Positions 25,639-34,905 are shown, counted from the stretch's first letter. The stretch: 64,000 nucleotides of DNA from Actinomyces denticolens (GCF_002072185.1 NZ_MVIW01000016.1:1-64000), one strand, 5' to 3'. Notes: generated from the sequence alone by a model not told the origin. Program-made: numbers and translations.

Positions 25639-25652
25639 TTCGGCTAGCCGAA
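25639..25652. promoter_or_regulatory. Palindromic operator of the metal importer operon
   Basis: TTCGGCTAGCCGAA is a perfect 14-bp palindrome starting 3 bp upstream of the -10-like TATTCT of the importer, where a bound protein would block RNA polymerase. GGCTAGCC-type cores occur in DtxR/MntR/TroR boxes, so a metal-dependent repressor is the likely ligand. Further half-sites (CCCGAAAC) lie at about 25664-25673. Confidence 0.65.
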
Positions 25653-25764
25653 CTTCGCAAACCCGAAACTCTGTGAGCGCTTGGCGCCCGTGCCGCAGCC
25701 GCATTCGGTCTTCGCCGCCCCCATCGCGGCCGGCCCGGGGCCCGATGCGGCCGCGGTGCCCGCA

Positions 25765-26460
25765 CTAGCCGGGTCGCCCGCACCGATCGCACCGATCGCA
25801 CTGCGCGGGCAGGATGACGGCCAGGACACGGGACCAGTGCCCCAGCGCCGGCATGGCGCCGCGCTCGCCGACTGACCCCAGATCGGCGAGATCAAGATCG
25901 TGGAGCCGCCCCCGGCCCGGTTCGTAGACGCGGATGCGGCCGCGGCCCGGGTCACTCGCGCGGCCGCCGTCCCAGGGCAGGCCGAGCACGTAGTGCCTGG
26001 GGATCGCCGGGCCGGCCACGACGCGCGCCCCCAGGCGATTGAGCCCACTCCGCCGGGCGCCTCCCGCCGGGCGGCGGAGCAGCGGCCCGCCGGTGAGCAG
26101 GATGACGGGCCTGCCCTCGGCCAGGTGACCCCGCGCCCGCTCCACGACGCCGGGGAAGGCGCGCCCGGAGTCGCGCACCCAGCGGACCCTGTAGCGCCGC
26201 CCCGTCATGCGGCTCAGCGCGCGGGCCAGCGCCCAGGGAGGCGAGCCGAGGGCGCGGGGCCAGGGCAGGAGCCACAGGATCGCGCGGCGGTTGAGCCCGC
26301 GCTGGATGGCGCGCTGCGAGCGCACGGGGTCGGTGATGCGCCCTGCCCCCTCCAGCAGACGGGCGGCGAGCACGCAGGTGGCCCCGCAGGTGGTGGGGTC
26401 CATCTGGGACATCGAGGTCACGGCGCCGAGGAGCGCCTCGCGACCGCCCCGTTCCGCCAT
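25765..26460 (-). CDS. Possible C39-like cysteine peptidase-fold protein
   Basis: A 231-residue protein of uncertain identity. Near the N-terminus, MSQMDPTTCGATCVLAARL resembles the Gln...Cys active-site region of C39/papain-like peptidases (Q..D.TCGxxC), and a later IPRHYVLGLPW could supply the His, with an acidic residue following in RVYEPGRG. The middle is very basic. It lies 21 bp downstream of the mannose-1-phosphate guanylyltransferase on the same strand, so it is probably co-transcribed; no export signal is visible. Function not assigned; the peptidase idea rests on motif spacing only. Confidence 0.6.
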   Translation of the reverse strand: MAERGGREALLGAVTSMSQMDPTTCGATCVLAARLLEGAGRITDPVRSQRAIQRGLNRRAILWLLPWPRALGSPPWALARALSRMTGRRYRVRWVRDSGRAFPGVVERARGHLAEGRPVILLTGGPLLRRPAGGARRSGLNRLGARVVAGPAIPRHYVLGLPWDGGRASDPGRGRIRVYEPGRGRLHDLDLADLGSVGERGAMPALGHWSRVLAVILPAQCDRCDRCGRPG

Positions 26461-26481
26461 GGCCGTCCTCCGCTCCCCGGA

Positions 26482-27666
26482 CTACAGCAGGTCCGTCCGG
26501 CCGCTCTCCTTGAGGCGGTCGACGGCGCCCTTGACCTCCTGGGCGCGCTCCGGCGTCGTCACCAGCAGGGCATCGGGGGTGTCGACGACCACGAGACCGG
26601 GGACCCCGAGCAGCACGACCCGGCGGCCCGTCGTCGAGGCGACGAGCGCGCCCGGGGAGCCCAGTGCCTCGACGTCGGCTCTCCGCCCGCCCTGGCCGGC
26701 GTCGTCGAGCACGGCGGCGCCCGCGGCGGGCCCCTCGGATCGCGCGGGGACGAGGGCGGACAGCGCGTCGAAGCCGCCGACGTCGTCCCAGCCCATGGCG
26801 GCCGGGACGGTGGCCACTCCCCCGGCGGCGGCCACGGGCTCGGCGATGGCGTGGTCGATGGCGATCCGCTCCAGGCCTGGCCAGACCCGCTCCAGGACTG
26901 CCGCCCTCTCCGGGGTGTCCCAGGCGGCGGCGATCTCCTCCACGCCGGCGGCGAGCTCGGGGCGCTGAGCCGCGAGATGGTCGAGGAGGACGCCCGCGCG
27001 GACGACGAACATGCCGGCGTTCCAGCGGTACTCGCCGGTGGCGAGGTAGGCGGCGGCGGCCGCCGCGTCGGGCTTCTCGGTGAAGCCGAGGACCACGCGG
27101 CCGTCCGGCGCCCCGGGCACTGAGGTGGGCTCGCCCGCGTGGATGTAGCCGAAGGCGGTGGAGGGGTGGGTGGCCTCGATGCCGATCGTGACCACCCAGC
27201 CGTCCTCGGCCAGCGCCGCGGCCTGTCGCACGGCCCCGGCGAAGGCGGCCTCGTCGGCGATGGTCTGGTCGGCGGCGAATGAGCCGACGACGGCGTCCGG
27301 TCCGTGCCGCCGGGCGATGACGGCCGTGGCCAGGCCGATAGCTGCCATGGAGTCGCGGGGGGAGGGCTCGGCGAGGATCGACTCGGCGGGCACGCCCGGC
27401 AGCTGCGCGGCGACGGCCTCGACGTGAGCGGCGCCGGTGACGATCGTCGTCGTGGCGGCCACGGGCTCCAAGCGGGCGACGGTGCCCTGCAGGAGGGTGC
27501 GCCCGGCGCCGGTGAGGTCGAGGAGGAACTTCGGGCGCTCGCGGCGGCTGAGCGGCCAGAGCCTGGTGCCCGCGCCGCCGGCGGGGATGATGGCGTGGAT
27601 GGGCTTGCCCTGGCGGGCCTGCGACGCGACGCGCCGGGCCCCGGGACTGTCGGGGGAGTCGGTCAT
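26482..27666 (-). CDS. manC: Mannose-1-phosphate guanylyltransferase
   Basis: A 394-residue nucleotidyltransferase converting mannose-1-phosphate and GTP to GDP-mannose. Signature GGAGTRLWPLSRRERPKFLLDL is at about residues 29-50; ILAEPSPRDSMAAIGLA, GFTEKPDAAAA and RWNAGMFV follow, all typical of ManC/GMP. No second (isomerase) domain, so it is the monofunctional form. ATG 27666 has TAACCT (27678-27673, minus) exactly 6 nt upstream. GDP-mannose would feed lipomannan or cell-surface glycans, with the phosphohexomutase at 20 kb a plausible partner. Confidence 0.92.
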   Translation of the reverse strand: MTDSPDSPGARRVASQARQGKPIHAIIPAGGAGTRLWPLSRRERPKFLLDLTGAGRTLLQGTVARLEPVAATTTIVTGAAHVEAVAAQLPGVPAESILAEPSPRDSMAAIGLATAVIARRHGPDAVVGSFAADQTIADEAAFAGAVRQAAALAEDGWVVTIGIEATHPSTAFGYIHAGEPTSVPGAPDGRVVLGFTEKPDAAAAAAYLATGEYRWNAGMFVVRAGVLLDHLAAQRPELAAGVEEIAAAWDTPERAAVLERVWPGLERIAIDHAIAEPVAAAGGVATVPAAMGWDDVGGFDALSALVPARSEGPAAGAAVLDDAGQGGRRADVEALGSPGALVASTTGRRVVLLGVPGLVVVDTPDALLVTTPERAQEVKGAVDRLKESGRTDLL

Positions 27667-27685
27667 TGGCCCAGGTTAGCGGGGA

Positions 27686-28816
27686 TCAGCCCTCCGCAGG
27701 CGCGTCCCGGCCGGCCGGGCGCGCCGGGCCCTCGGCCGCCACCGGGGCCCGGCCCCCGGGAGGCGCAGGAGGCAGGTAGTCGGGATGCTCCGTGGGATCG
27801 ACCTCGACGGTGCCGGTCAGGGACTGCCGGGGCCAGGACAGGGTTGCGGGGACCGACAGGGTGACGTAGTTCGGGCGGGCCCTGGCGTGGACCTCATCGG
27901 GGTGCTCGATGAGGGTGGGCCGGGGAGGATTGGCGATCCAGGCCGCGACGATGAGGAGGATGCGGCTGGCCAGGTGCAGCCAGAGGATGAGGATGACGAT
28001 CGCGGTGAAGGAGGCCAGGAGGGGGTTGTGCCAGTTCGACCCGACGGCGCGCGAGCCGATCTCTCGCAGCGCGCCGAAGGCGACGGCGCCCAGGCACACG
28101 CCCTCGGCCAGGTCCTTGCGGGGGACGCGGATGCCGCAGGCGGCCAGCAGGAGGGCCAGCACTGCGGCGTCGATGAGGAAGGAGATGACGACGGCCACCA
28201 CGTGGGTGCCGGCGCCGCTGAGCCAGGCGGGCAGCCCGATGAGGCCGGCGGTGGAGCCGGCGAGCGCCGTCGTCAGGGCGGACGCGGTGGCGGTGGCGAG
28301 CACGCCGGCCATCATGACGAGCAGCGCCACGAGGTTCCACGCCCACGCCCTCAGGGGGTTCTCCGGGAGGCGGGCGATGCCGAACATGGCGCGCAGGGCG
28401 GTCTTGAGGACCCCCATGAGGGCGACGGCGGAGTAGAGGAGGAAACCGCCCGCGGCGAGCGAGCCGATGTTGAGCGCCGAGCCGAGGGTGAGTTGGTCGA
28501 CGGTCACCAGGCCGCCCGAGCCGGTGTCGATGACACCGGGGAGGGCCTGGCCGATCTGGTCGAGAACGCGATCGCGCAGGGCCGGACGGCTGCCGAGCAG
28601 GCCCATGAGGATCGTAACGCCGATGGCCAGGGCGGAGAACACGGAGAACAGGCCCGTGTAGGCGATGCCCCCGGCCAGGAGCGCGCCGCGGGCCATGGCG
28701 TATCGGGCCAGCGCCCGCCCCGGGCGACTGGATTTGAAGCGGTCGACGAGCGCGGCGGCACTGGCGCGCATCGTGGTGATCGCACTCGCCATGCCGCTCC
28801 CGCCGCGACGCCTCAC
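27686..28816 (-). CDS. YihY/BrkB family membrane protein
   Basis: A 376-residue membrane protein of the YihY (formerly called RNase BN) family, with six membrane segments. Family features include the GGIAYTGLFSVFSALAIGV segment after the amphipathic N-terminus and WLHLASRILLIVAAWIAN near the end of the membrane domain. The C-terminal 80 residues are Pro-rich and probably cytosolic. The transport role is unknown. The GTG at 28816 overlaps the stop of the upstream 2'-5' ligase gene (GTGA), suggesting coupling; ATG 28792 with GGGAG upstream is the alternative start. Confidence 0.85.
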   Translation of the reverse strand: MRRRGGSGMASAITTMRASAAALVDRFKSSRPGRALARYAMARGALLAGGIAYTGLFSVFSALAIGVTILMGLLGSRPALRDRVLDQIGQALPGVIDTGSGGLVTVDQLTLGSALNIGSLAAGGFLLYSAVALMGVLKTALRAMFGIARLPENPLRAWAWNLVALLVMMAGVLATATASALTTALAGSTAGLIGLPAWLSGAGTHVVAVVISFLIDAAVLALLLAACGIRVPRKDLAEGVCLGAVAFGALREIGSRAVGSNWHNPLLASFTAIVILILWLHLASRILLIVAAWIANPPRPTLIEHPDEVHARARPNYVTLSVPATLSWPRQSLTGTVEVDPTEHPDYLPPAPPGGRAPVAAEGPARPAGRDAPAEG

Positions 28817-29367
28817 GCCGGCGCCGCCCCGCCCAGGGGGATGCGCGCCAGGAGCGCGCAGTGGTCCCGGTTCAGGGTGTGCAGGAGCACCTGCCCGGCG
28901 ATGAAAGCGGCGTCGAGGGCCGCCCCGGCCCGCATGGCGGCGTCGAGAGCGGCCTGGCCCACCTCGTGGGCGAGGGTGACGTGGGGGTGGAAGGGGAAGC
29001 GCAGGGGGGCGCTGAGGGGGCCGGAGGCGTCGCGGATGTCCTGCTGAAGGGAGCGCAGCGCATCGCCGCCGCCGATCACCTTGAGATAGGCGACGGCGCT
29101 GACGGGCAGGAAGGTCGCGGCACCCGACAGGCGCAGGTCGATCGGCGCGTGGGCGCGGGCGACTTCGACAAGGTGCTCCTTGATGGAGTCGAGCCGGTCG
29201 GTCGGCACCGCCGTGGGCGGCAGGAGGGTGATGTGGGGGGCGATACGGGCGGCGAGCGGGTCTCCGGCGTCGCGGCGGATATCGCGGATCGTGGCGGCGA
29301 AGGGCTCGGGAACGGGCACGGTGACACCGACCACGCTCTCGCGGTCGGCAGGCTCAGGGACCTCCAT
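28813..29367 (-). CDS. 2'-5' RNA ligase/phosphodiesterase (2H) family protein
   Basis: A 184-residue 2H-phosphoesterase. The two defining motifs are present: APHITLLPP (about residues 43-51) and FHPHVTLAH (about residues 126-134), the paired H-x-T/S catalytic sites. Members act on 2'-5' RNA linkages or cyclic phosphates; substrate here unknown. ATG 29367; a conventional SD-like GGAGG lies upstream. It is divergent from galactokinase (137 bp) and coupled to the downstream YihY-family gene. Confidence 0.85.
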   Translation of the reverse strand: MEVPEPADRESVVGVTVPVPEPFAATIRDIRRDAGDPLAARIAPHITLLPPTAVPTDRLDSIKEHLVEVARAHAPIDLRLSGAATFLPVSAVAYLKVIGGGDALRSLQQDIRDASGPLSAPLRFPFHPHVTLAHEVGQAALDAAMRAGAALDAAFIAGQVLLHTLNRDHCALLARIPLGGAAPA

Positions 29368-29504
29368 GACCCTCCTCTCCGTGCGTTAGGGGCGCACTCG
29401 GCGGTCTCATCGGGCGTCCGCGGCGGCGGGGTCCGCCGCGGGCCGACCAAGCCTAACCCGCATCGACCCCCCAAAGGCGTCGCCCGCATGGCACGATGTG
29501 CGTT

Positions 29505-30818
29505 ATGAGCGACCTCACCACCGACGCTGACGCCGTCACGCCCCCCGCCGCCCCTGATTTCTCCCCCGCCTTGACGAATGAGGAGGGCATCGCCCAGGCC
29601 ACCGCCCTGTTCCACGAGGCCTTCGACTCCGACCCCGACGGCGTCTGGTACGCGCCGGGTCGCGTCAACATCATCGGGGAGCACACCGACTACAACGGCG
29701 GCCTGGCGCTGCCCATCGCCCTGCCGCATCGGGCATTCCTGGCGCTGCGCCGCCGGGATGACCGCACGGTGCGCCTCATCTCCCCGCAGACGCGCGAGGC
29801 CGTGGACGTGCTCGATCTGGACGCCATCGGCCCCAAGGGCACCCCCGGCGAGGTCCCCCAGTGGGCCGCCTACATCGCGGGGGTCGCCTGGGCCCTCGAG
29901 CGCGATGGTCTCGGCCCCCTGCCGGGCTTCGACGCCGCCCTGGTCTCCTGCGTGCCGCTGGGGGCGGGCCTGTCCTCCTCGGCCGCCCTGGAGTGCGCCA
30001 CGAGCGTGGCCCTCGATGAGATCGCGGGGCTCGCGCTGGCCGGGCCCGCCGACGCGCCCGCGGACGCCGGCCGCGCCCGCCTGGTGACCTCCTGCGTGCG
30101 GGCGGAGAACGAGATGGCCGGGGCTCCCACGGGCGGCATGGACCAGTCTGCCTCCCTGCGGTGCCACGCCGGCCATGCCCTCGAGCTCGACTGCCGCGAC
30201 GGCGAGGTCGTTCACGTCCCCTTCGACCTGGCCGCCGAGGGCCTGGCCCTGCTCGTCATCGACACCCGCGCCAAGCACTCACTGGCCGATGGTCAGTACG
30301 GCGCGCGCAGATCGGCCTGCGAGCGCGCGGCGGAGATCCTCGGCGTCGACCTCCTGGCGGATATCGCCCCCGAGGGCCTGGAGGAGGCGCTGGCCGTCCT
30401 GCGCGAGCGCGGTGGCGAGGAGGCGGAGGTCCTGGTGGCCCGCACCCGCCACGTCGTCACCGAGATCGCCCGGACCGTCGAGCTCGTCTCCCTCCTGTCC
30501 GACGGCGCTCCACTGAGCGGGGAGAAGCTGAGCAGAGTCGGGTGGCTCATGGACGCCTCGCACGAGTCGCTGCGCGTGGACTACGAGGTGACCTGCCCCG
30601 AGTTGGACGTGGCCGTCGAGGCGGCGCGCGCCGTCGGCGCCCACGGGGCCCGTATGACCGGCGGCGGGTTCGGGGGCAGCGCGATCGCCCTGGTGGACGC
30701 CGATCGGGTGGACGACGTGGCGCGCGCCGTCGTCGCCGCCTACGGGCGCGAGGGATTCGCCCCGCCGGCGTTCCTCGACGCCGTCCCCAGCGCCCCGGCG
30801 GGCCGCGCGAAGGGCTGA
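29505..30818 (+). CDS. galK: Galactokinase
   Basis: A 437-residue GHMP-family kinase phosphorylating galactose at C1 in the Leloir pathway. The galactokinase signature APGRVNIIGEHTDYNGG (about residues 48-64), ATP loop GAGLSSSAALE and the C-terminal MTGGGFGGSAIAL are all clear. No galT or galE lies nearby. ATG 29505 has CACGAT at 29492-29497, 7 nt upstream; an in-frame ATG at 29496 is less likely. A family A repeat lies 11 bp after the stop. Confidence 0.94.
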   Translation: MSDLTTDADAVTPPAAPDFSPALTNEEGIAQATALFHEAFDSDPDGVWYAPGRVNIIGEHTDYNGGLALPIALPHRAFLALRRRDDRTVRLISPQTREAVDVLDLDAIGPKGTPGEVPQWAAYIAGVAWALERDGLGPLPGFDAALVSCVPLGAGLSSSAALECATSVALDEIAGLALAGPADAPADAGRARLVTSCVRAENEMAGAPTGGMDQSASLRCHAGHALELDCRDGEVVHVPFDLAAEGLALLVIDTRAKHSLADGQYGARRSACERAAEILGVDLLADIAPEGLEEALAVLRERGGEEAEVLVARTRHVVTEIARTVELVSLLSDGAPLSGEKLSRVGWLMDASHESLRVDYEVTCPELDVAVEAARAVGAHGARMTGGGFGGSAIALVDADRVDDVARAVVAAYGREGFAPPAFLDAVPSAPAGRAKG

Positions 30819-30829
30819 GCCCCCTTCAC

Positions 30830-30861
30830 CGAGACCGGTCGATACTGTCATCGAGACCGGC
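30830..30861. repeat. 22-bp-period repeat, family A, copy 2 (2 cores)
   Basis: Cores CGAGACCGGT (30830-30839) and CGAGACCGGC (30852-30861), exactly 22 bp apart, with spacer CGATACTGTCAT, directly after the galK stop. The remainder of the gap to 31137 (319 bp in all) contains no gene I can support and must carry the promoter of the surface-protein gene. Confidence 0.85.
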
Positions 30862-31137
30862 TGCACCCCTCGCTCCGTCATGGCCCCTGCCACGGAAGCG
30901 CGGCTTGCGAACAGATTGTCACCATCCCAGCCGATCAGGGCGATAACAATGCCATTGCGCCACTGGCCCCCGCACCCCTGAGGTTGCTACTGTCGCTTGC
31001 AGTCGCCGAGGTATGACGAATCCCCATCGTCGCCTCGGCCTCTCCCTACCAGGACGAACATTCCCGCACCCCGCCGCGCCGCCCCACATGTCGGCGGGGG
31101 AGGGAGTGTCGTGCCCGATCCGCGACGAAGAGTGACA

Positions 31138-33963
31138 ATGAGTTCCCGTTCCCATGCCCTGCCACATACCAGCCGCATCGCCCGCTGCGCCCTACTAGCC
31201 CTCTGCGCACTCGCCCTCATCTGCGTTGACGCGGTCAGCATTTCCCGCCCCCTCAGCACCATCGCGCCCGCCCAGGCGGCGGGCGCGATCTTCGACTGCT
31301 CCCCCGGGAACGTGTACAACGTGACTCAGAACGGGTACATCAACAGGATCTCACCCAACGGCACTGTCTCCGAAGTGGCCGGAAGCGACCTTCCCAGGGA
31401 TTGGTTCTACAGCGGAGACAGCGCGAACGGCCTGGGCATCGAGAAGAATGGAACCGGCGCCTACTTCCTCATCCAGAGTTCGAGGGACTACAACAACTCA
31501 CGATTCGTCAGGATCGTCCATTACACTAATGGGCGATGGACATCGACGGGCGACGTGGACTCCGCTCGCTACGGACTCCTCGCCGGGACCTATATCGCCG
31601 GAGGCGTTCAGCCCTCGACCGGCGACTACTACTTCGGTGGCTACCAGGAGCACTACGACGCGTGGAGCGGAGAGAACCACATGTACTTCCGCCTCTGGCG
31701 GCTCCCCCATGGCTCCGGAATGAGCGCCAGCCAGATCCAGGACGTCGGATACATCGACGTCGGCAGGAAGGTCAGCGGCGACGGCAATGGCGACCTGGCC
31801 TTCGACGATGCCGGGAACATGTTCATCGTCCGGAGCGCGAGGGACTCAGGGTTCACCCAAATCCATTCTGTGACCGCTGCGGCGCTCGCCGCGAATGCCG
31901 ACATCAACTACCGCATCCCGTCGACCACCACCAAGGCCGACAACGTCTCGGGAAATCTGGCGGTCAACGGCATCGCCTTCGACGCCGAGGGGAAGCTCTA
32001 CCTCTCCGACTACGACAATGTGAGCACTTACGACCCGGTCAGCTTCGACGTCATCGCCTACAACATCAACAGGAAGGTCTTTAGCAAAAGCACCGACCTG
32101 GCCAGTTGCGGCTCGCCCGCGACCTTCGTCCTGAAGAAGAACATCGTCAAGCGGGAAAAGCCCGACGATCAGTTCAAGCTCTCGGTGAGCTACGCCCCGG
32201 CGGGAGGCGAGATCGCCTCGGTCGAGACCACGGGAAGCGCCAACGGCGTGCAGAGCGAGGTCATCGGCATCTTCCCAGTGAGGATCGGCACGAACTTCTC
32301 CTTCTCGGAACGCGCGGCCAACGGCGCGAGCCTCTCCGACTACTCCCCATCGTGGAGTTGCACGAAGAACGGGAGCAGCACCCCATTCGCCCAGGGCGGG
32401 GGAACCGGCAGCACGGTACAGATCCCCCGGGAGAACAGTGTCGTCGTGGAGTGCACGATCACCAACGGTCCTCTCACCGGCTCCCTGGCCTGGGACAAGA
32501 CGGCCAGCAACGCGCCATCTCAGCTGCTGCCCGGCTCCGAGTGGTCCCTGACCGGCCCCGGCGGCACGACGCTGGCGGTGAAGGACTGCGCCTCCGCCGG
32601 GCAGTGCGACGGCACGAACGACGCCGATCCGGCCCCCGGCAAGCTCCGCGTCGAGAATCTGCCCCTGGGCGACTACTCCCTCTCCGAAACCCTGGCCCCC
32701 AAGAACTACAAGAAGGCCACGACCGTCTGGACCGGGAGGATCACGAAGGCCCAGCGCGCGGCGCGCATCAGCGGCGTCACCAATGATCCCCTCGAGGCCA
32801 CCCTCACGATGACCAAGAAGGCCCTCGCGGTGAACGGGACCCCGCTGCCCTCCTCCCGCAAGGGCTGGGAGCTGACCGCCGCCGCCCAGGACGCCTCCAC
32901 CGTGGTGGGCGGCACCCAGACCACGGGGGACGACGGCACGGTCGCCAATCCCTGGACCGTCACCGTTCCCGCCGGCAAGGACACCGGCACCGTGACCATC
33001 AGTGAGGCGGCGGCCGTGGGCTGGGAGAACAAGGCGATCTCCTGCACGTCCGGGGATGGCTCCTCCCTCACCGTCACCCCCACCGGCAAGCCCGGCGAGG
33101 GCACGATCACCGTCTCGCCGGGCGCGAAGATCGCCTGCGAGTTCATCAACCAGCGCAAGCCCGGCACGCTCACCTGGACCAAGACCGACGCCGGCACCGC
33201 GAAGGAGATCCCCGGATCCTCCTGGACGATCAAGGGCGCGAGCCCCGGCGTCGCAGAAGTGACCGTGACGGACTGCGTCGAGGACGGGAAGTGCCAGGGC
33301 GGCATCGCCGACTCCGACCCCGCGCCCGGCAAGTTCAAGGTGACGAACCTGCCCTGGGACCGCTACGCCGTGACCGAGGCCGCCCCTCCCGGTGGCTATG
33401 TCCTGGACACCACCGTCAGACCCGCGGAGATCTCGAGCACGAAACTCGACGTCGATCTTGGAACCATCACGAACACCCGGGCCACCGGCGCAGTGACCTG
33501 GAAGAAGGTCGATGGCGATAACAACGCGGCCCTGGCGGGCTCCGAATGGACCCTCACCGGGCCCTCCTTCCCCGCAGCGACTGTGATCACCGACTGCGAC
33601 TCCGGCGATTGCAAGGCCAAGGCCGCGGGCGCAACCTACTACGACGCCGACCCGGCTCCCGGCAGCTTCCGGGTCGAGGGCATTCCCGCCGACGGCGCGA
33701 CCCTGGCACTCACCGAGTCCAAGGCGCCGGCCGGGTACCGGCTCGACAAGAAGGCGCAGGCCTTCAGCATCACGATCGGAGCGGATGGCGCCGTCGTGAA
33801 CCACGTGTTCAACGACCCCTTCCCGAACTACAAGAGCCCGGTGCCCGCGCTCCCGCTGACCGGCGGGATGGGAGCCGATTCCTTCTACCTCGGAGGACTC
33901 GGCCTGGGCCTCATGACGGTCATCGCGCTCGTTGTCAGGCAGCTGCGCCGTCGTCGGGCCTGA
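31138..33963 (+). CDS. LPLTG-anchored surface protein with SpaA-like repeats
   Basis: A 941-residue secreted cell-wall protein. The signal peptide (hydrophobic CALLALCALALICVDAVSI, cleavage likely after PAQAA) leads to a beta-rich N-terminal domain of about 290 residues, a middle domain, and three related SpaA/prealbumin-like modules starting near WDKTA, WTKTD and WKKVD. Each module carries DC-x4/5-C followed by DADPAPG or DSDPAPG and ends in a TE/SE motif, suggesting disulfides and isopeptide bonds. The C-terminus has the sortase motif LPLTG, a hydrophobic helix and RRRRA. Likely adhesive; neither a sortase nor a pilin partner lies nearby. ATG 31138 follows GAAGAG. The N-terminal domain is not identified; a propeller-like fold is possible. 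Confidence 0.88.
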   Translation: MSSRSHALPHTSRIARCALLALCALALICVDAVSISRPLSTIAPAQAAGAIFDCSPGNVYNVTQNGYINRISPNGTVSEVAGSDLPRDWFYSGDSANGLGIEKNGTGAYFLIQSSRDYNNSRFVRIVHYTNGRWTSTGDVDSARYGLLAGTYIAGGVQPSTGDYYFGGYQEHYDAWSGENHMYFRLWRLPHGSGMSASQIQDVGYIDVGRKVSGDGNGDLAFDDAGNMFIVRSARDSGFTQIHSVTAAALAANADINYRIPSTTTKADNVSGNLAVNGIAFDAEGKLYLSDYDNVSTYDPVSFDVIAYNINRKVFSKSTDLASCGSPATFVLKKNIVKREKPDDQFKLSVSYAPAGGEIASVETTGSANGVQSEVIGIFPVRIGTNFSFSERAANGASLSDYSPSWSCTKNGSSTPFAQGGGTGSTVQIPRENSVVVECTITNGPLTGSLAWDKTASNAPSQLLPGSEWSLTGPGGTTLAVKDCASAGQCDGTNDADPAPGKLRVENLPLGDYSLSETLAPKNYKKATTVWTGRITKAQRAARISGVTNDPLEATLTMTKKALAVNGTPLPSSRKGWELTAAAQDASTVVGGTQTTGDDGTVANPWTVTVPAGKDTGTVTISEAAAVGWENKAISCTSGDGSSLTVTPTGKPGEGTITVSPGAKIACEFINQRKPGTLTWTKTDAGTAKEIPGSSWTIKGASPGVAEVTVTDCVEDGKCQGGIADSDPAPGKFKVTNLPWDRYAVTEAAPPGGYVLDTTVRPAEISSTKLDVDLGTITNTRATGAVTWKKVDGDNNAALAGSEWTLTGPSFPAATVITDCDSGDCKAKAAGATYYDADPAPGSFRVEGIPADGATLALTESKAPAGYRLDKKAQAFSITIGADGAVVNHVFNDPFPNYKSPVPALPLTGGMGADSFYLGGLGLGLMTVIALVVRQLRRRRA

Positions 33964-33979
33964 TCCCGCCGCGGCGGGA
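33964..33979. terminator. Palindrome after the surface-protein gene
   Basis: TCCCGCCGCGGCGGGA, a perfect 16-bp palindrome beginning 1 nt after the surface-protein stop codon, in the convergent gap with exonuclease III. Candidate terminator; the loop would be very small and there is no U-tract. Confidence 0.4.
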
Positions 33980-34059
33980 GGCGGCCCCGTGGCTGCCGGG
34001 ACCGGATCCGGGGCCCTCCCCCTCCACCCGGTCTCGGCCCGCCCGGGGCCGCGCCCCGG

Positions 34060-34905
34060 CTACAGCCGGTAGTCGACGACGAGCGGGGCGTGATCGGACC
34101 AGCGCCCCTGGTAGTCATCGGCGCGGTCCACGCGCAGGCTCTCGGCGCGCTCGGCCAGGCCGGGCGTGATGACGTGGTAGTCGAGGCGCCAGCCGACGTT
34201 GTTGTCGAAGGCCTTGCCGCGCTGGGACCACCACGTGTAGGGGCCCTGGGCGTCGGGGTGGAGGCGGCGGGAGGCGTCCACCCACCCGGCGTCGAACCAG
34301 GACTCCAAATGGGCGATCTCGTCATCGAGGACGCCGGCGACCTTGTTGTGGTTGGGCTTCCAGTTCTTGATGTCCCGCTCGGAGCGCACCACGTTGAGGT
34401 CGCCGGCCATGAGGATCTCGCGGGCGCCGTCGGAGGCCGCCCGCTCGGCCAGGAGCGCGGCCATGCGGGCGTCGACGAGGTCGAGGTGGGCGTACTTCTG
34501 ATCCATCTTCTCCGTGCCGATCTGGCCGGAGTGCAAGTAGGCGGAGATGACGGTGAGGACATGAGGCGAGCCCGGGGCCGCGCCCGGCAGAGAGAGGTCG
34601 GCCTCCAGCCAGCGCCCGGAGTCGACGTCGGGTTCCTCGGTCCCGGGCACGGCGACACCCAGTCGGGTCTCCCCCAGCTCGATGCCACTGCCCTCGCGCA
34701 CGGCGACGGCGACCCCCGCCCTGCCCTTGACGCGGCAGGGCCAGACGACGGATTCATAGCCGGGCAGGAGCGGGGCGGCGATCTCGGGGTCGGCGCGCAC
34801 CTCCTGCAGGAGGAGGACATCGGGCGCGGCGGCCTTGAGCCACTCCCCCATGCCCTTGCGGGCGGCGGCCCGGATGCCGTTGACGTTGACAGTGGCGATT
34901 CGCAT
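34060..34905 (-). CDS. xthA: Exodeoxyribonuclease III (AP endonuclease)
   Basis: A 281-residue EEP-superfamily nuclease of base-excision repair that cleaves at abasic sites and removes 3' blocks. Catalytic motifs: ATVNVNGIRAA (Asn), LLLQEVR (Glu), MAGDLNVV (Asp/Asn), RLDYHV and the C-terminal WSDHAPLVVDYRL (Asp-His). Length is normal for the family. ATG 34905 has TACGCT (34918-34913, minus) 7 nt upstream, consistent with a leaderless mRNA. It is divergent from acylphosphatase. Confidence 0.93.
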   Translation of the reverse strand: MRIATVNVNGIRAAARKGMGEWLKAAAPDVLLLQEVRADPEIAAPLLPGYESVVWPCRVKGRAGVAVAVREGSGIELGETRLGVAVPGTEEPDVDSGRWLEADLSLPGAAPGSPHVLTVISAYLHSGQIGTEKMDQKYAHLDLVDARMAALLAERAASDGAREILMAGDLNVVRSERDIKNWKPNHNKVAGVLDDEIAHLESWFDAGWVDASRRLHPDAQGPYTWWSQRGKAFDNNVGWRLDYHVITPGLAERAESLRVDRADDYQGRWSDHAPLVVDYRL

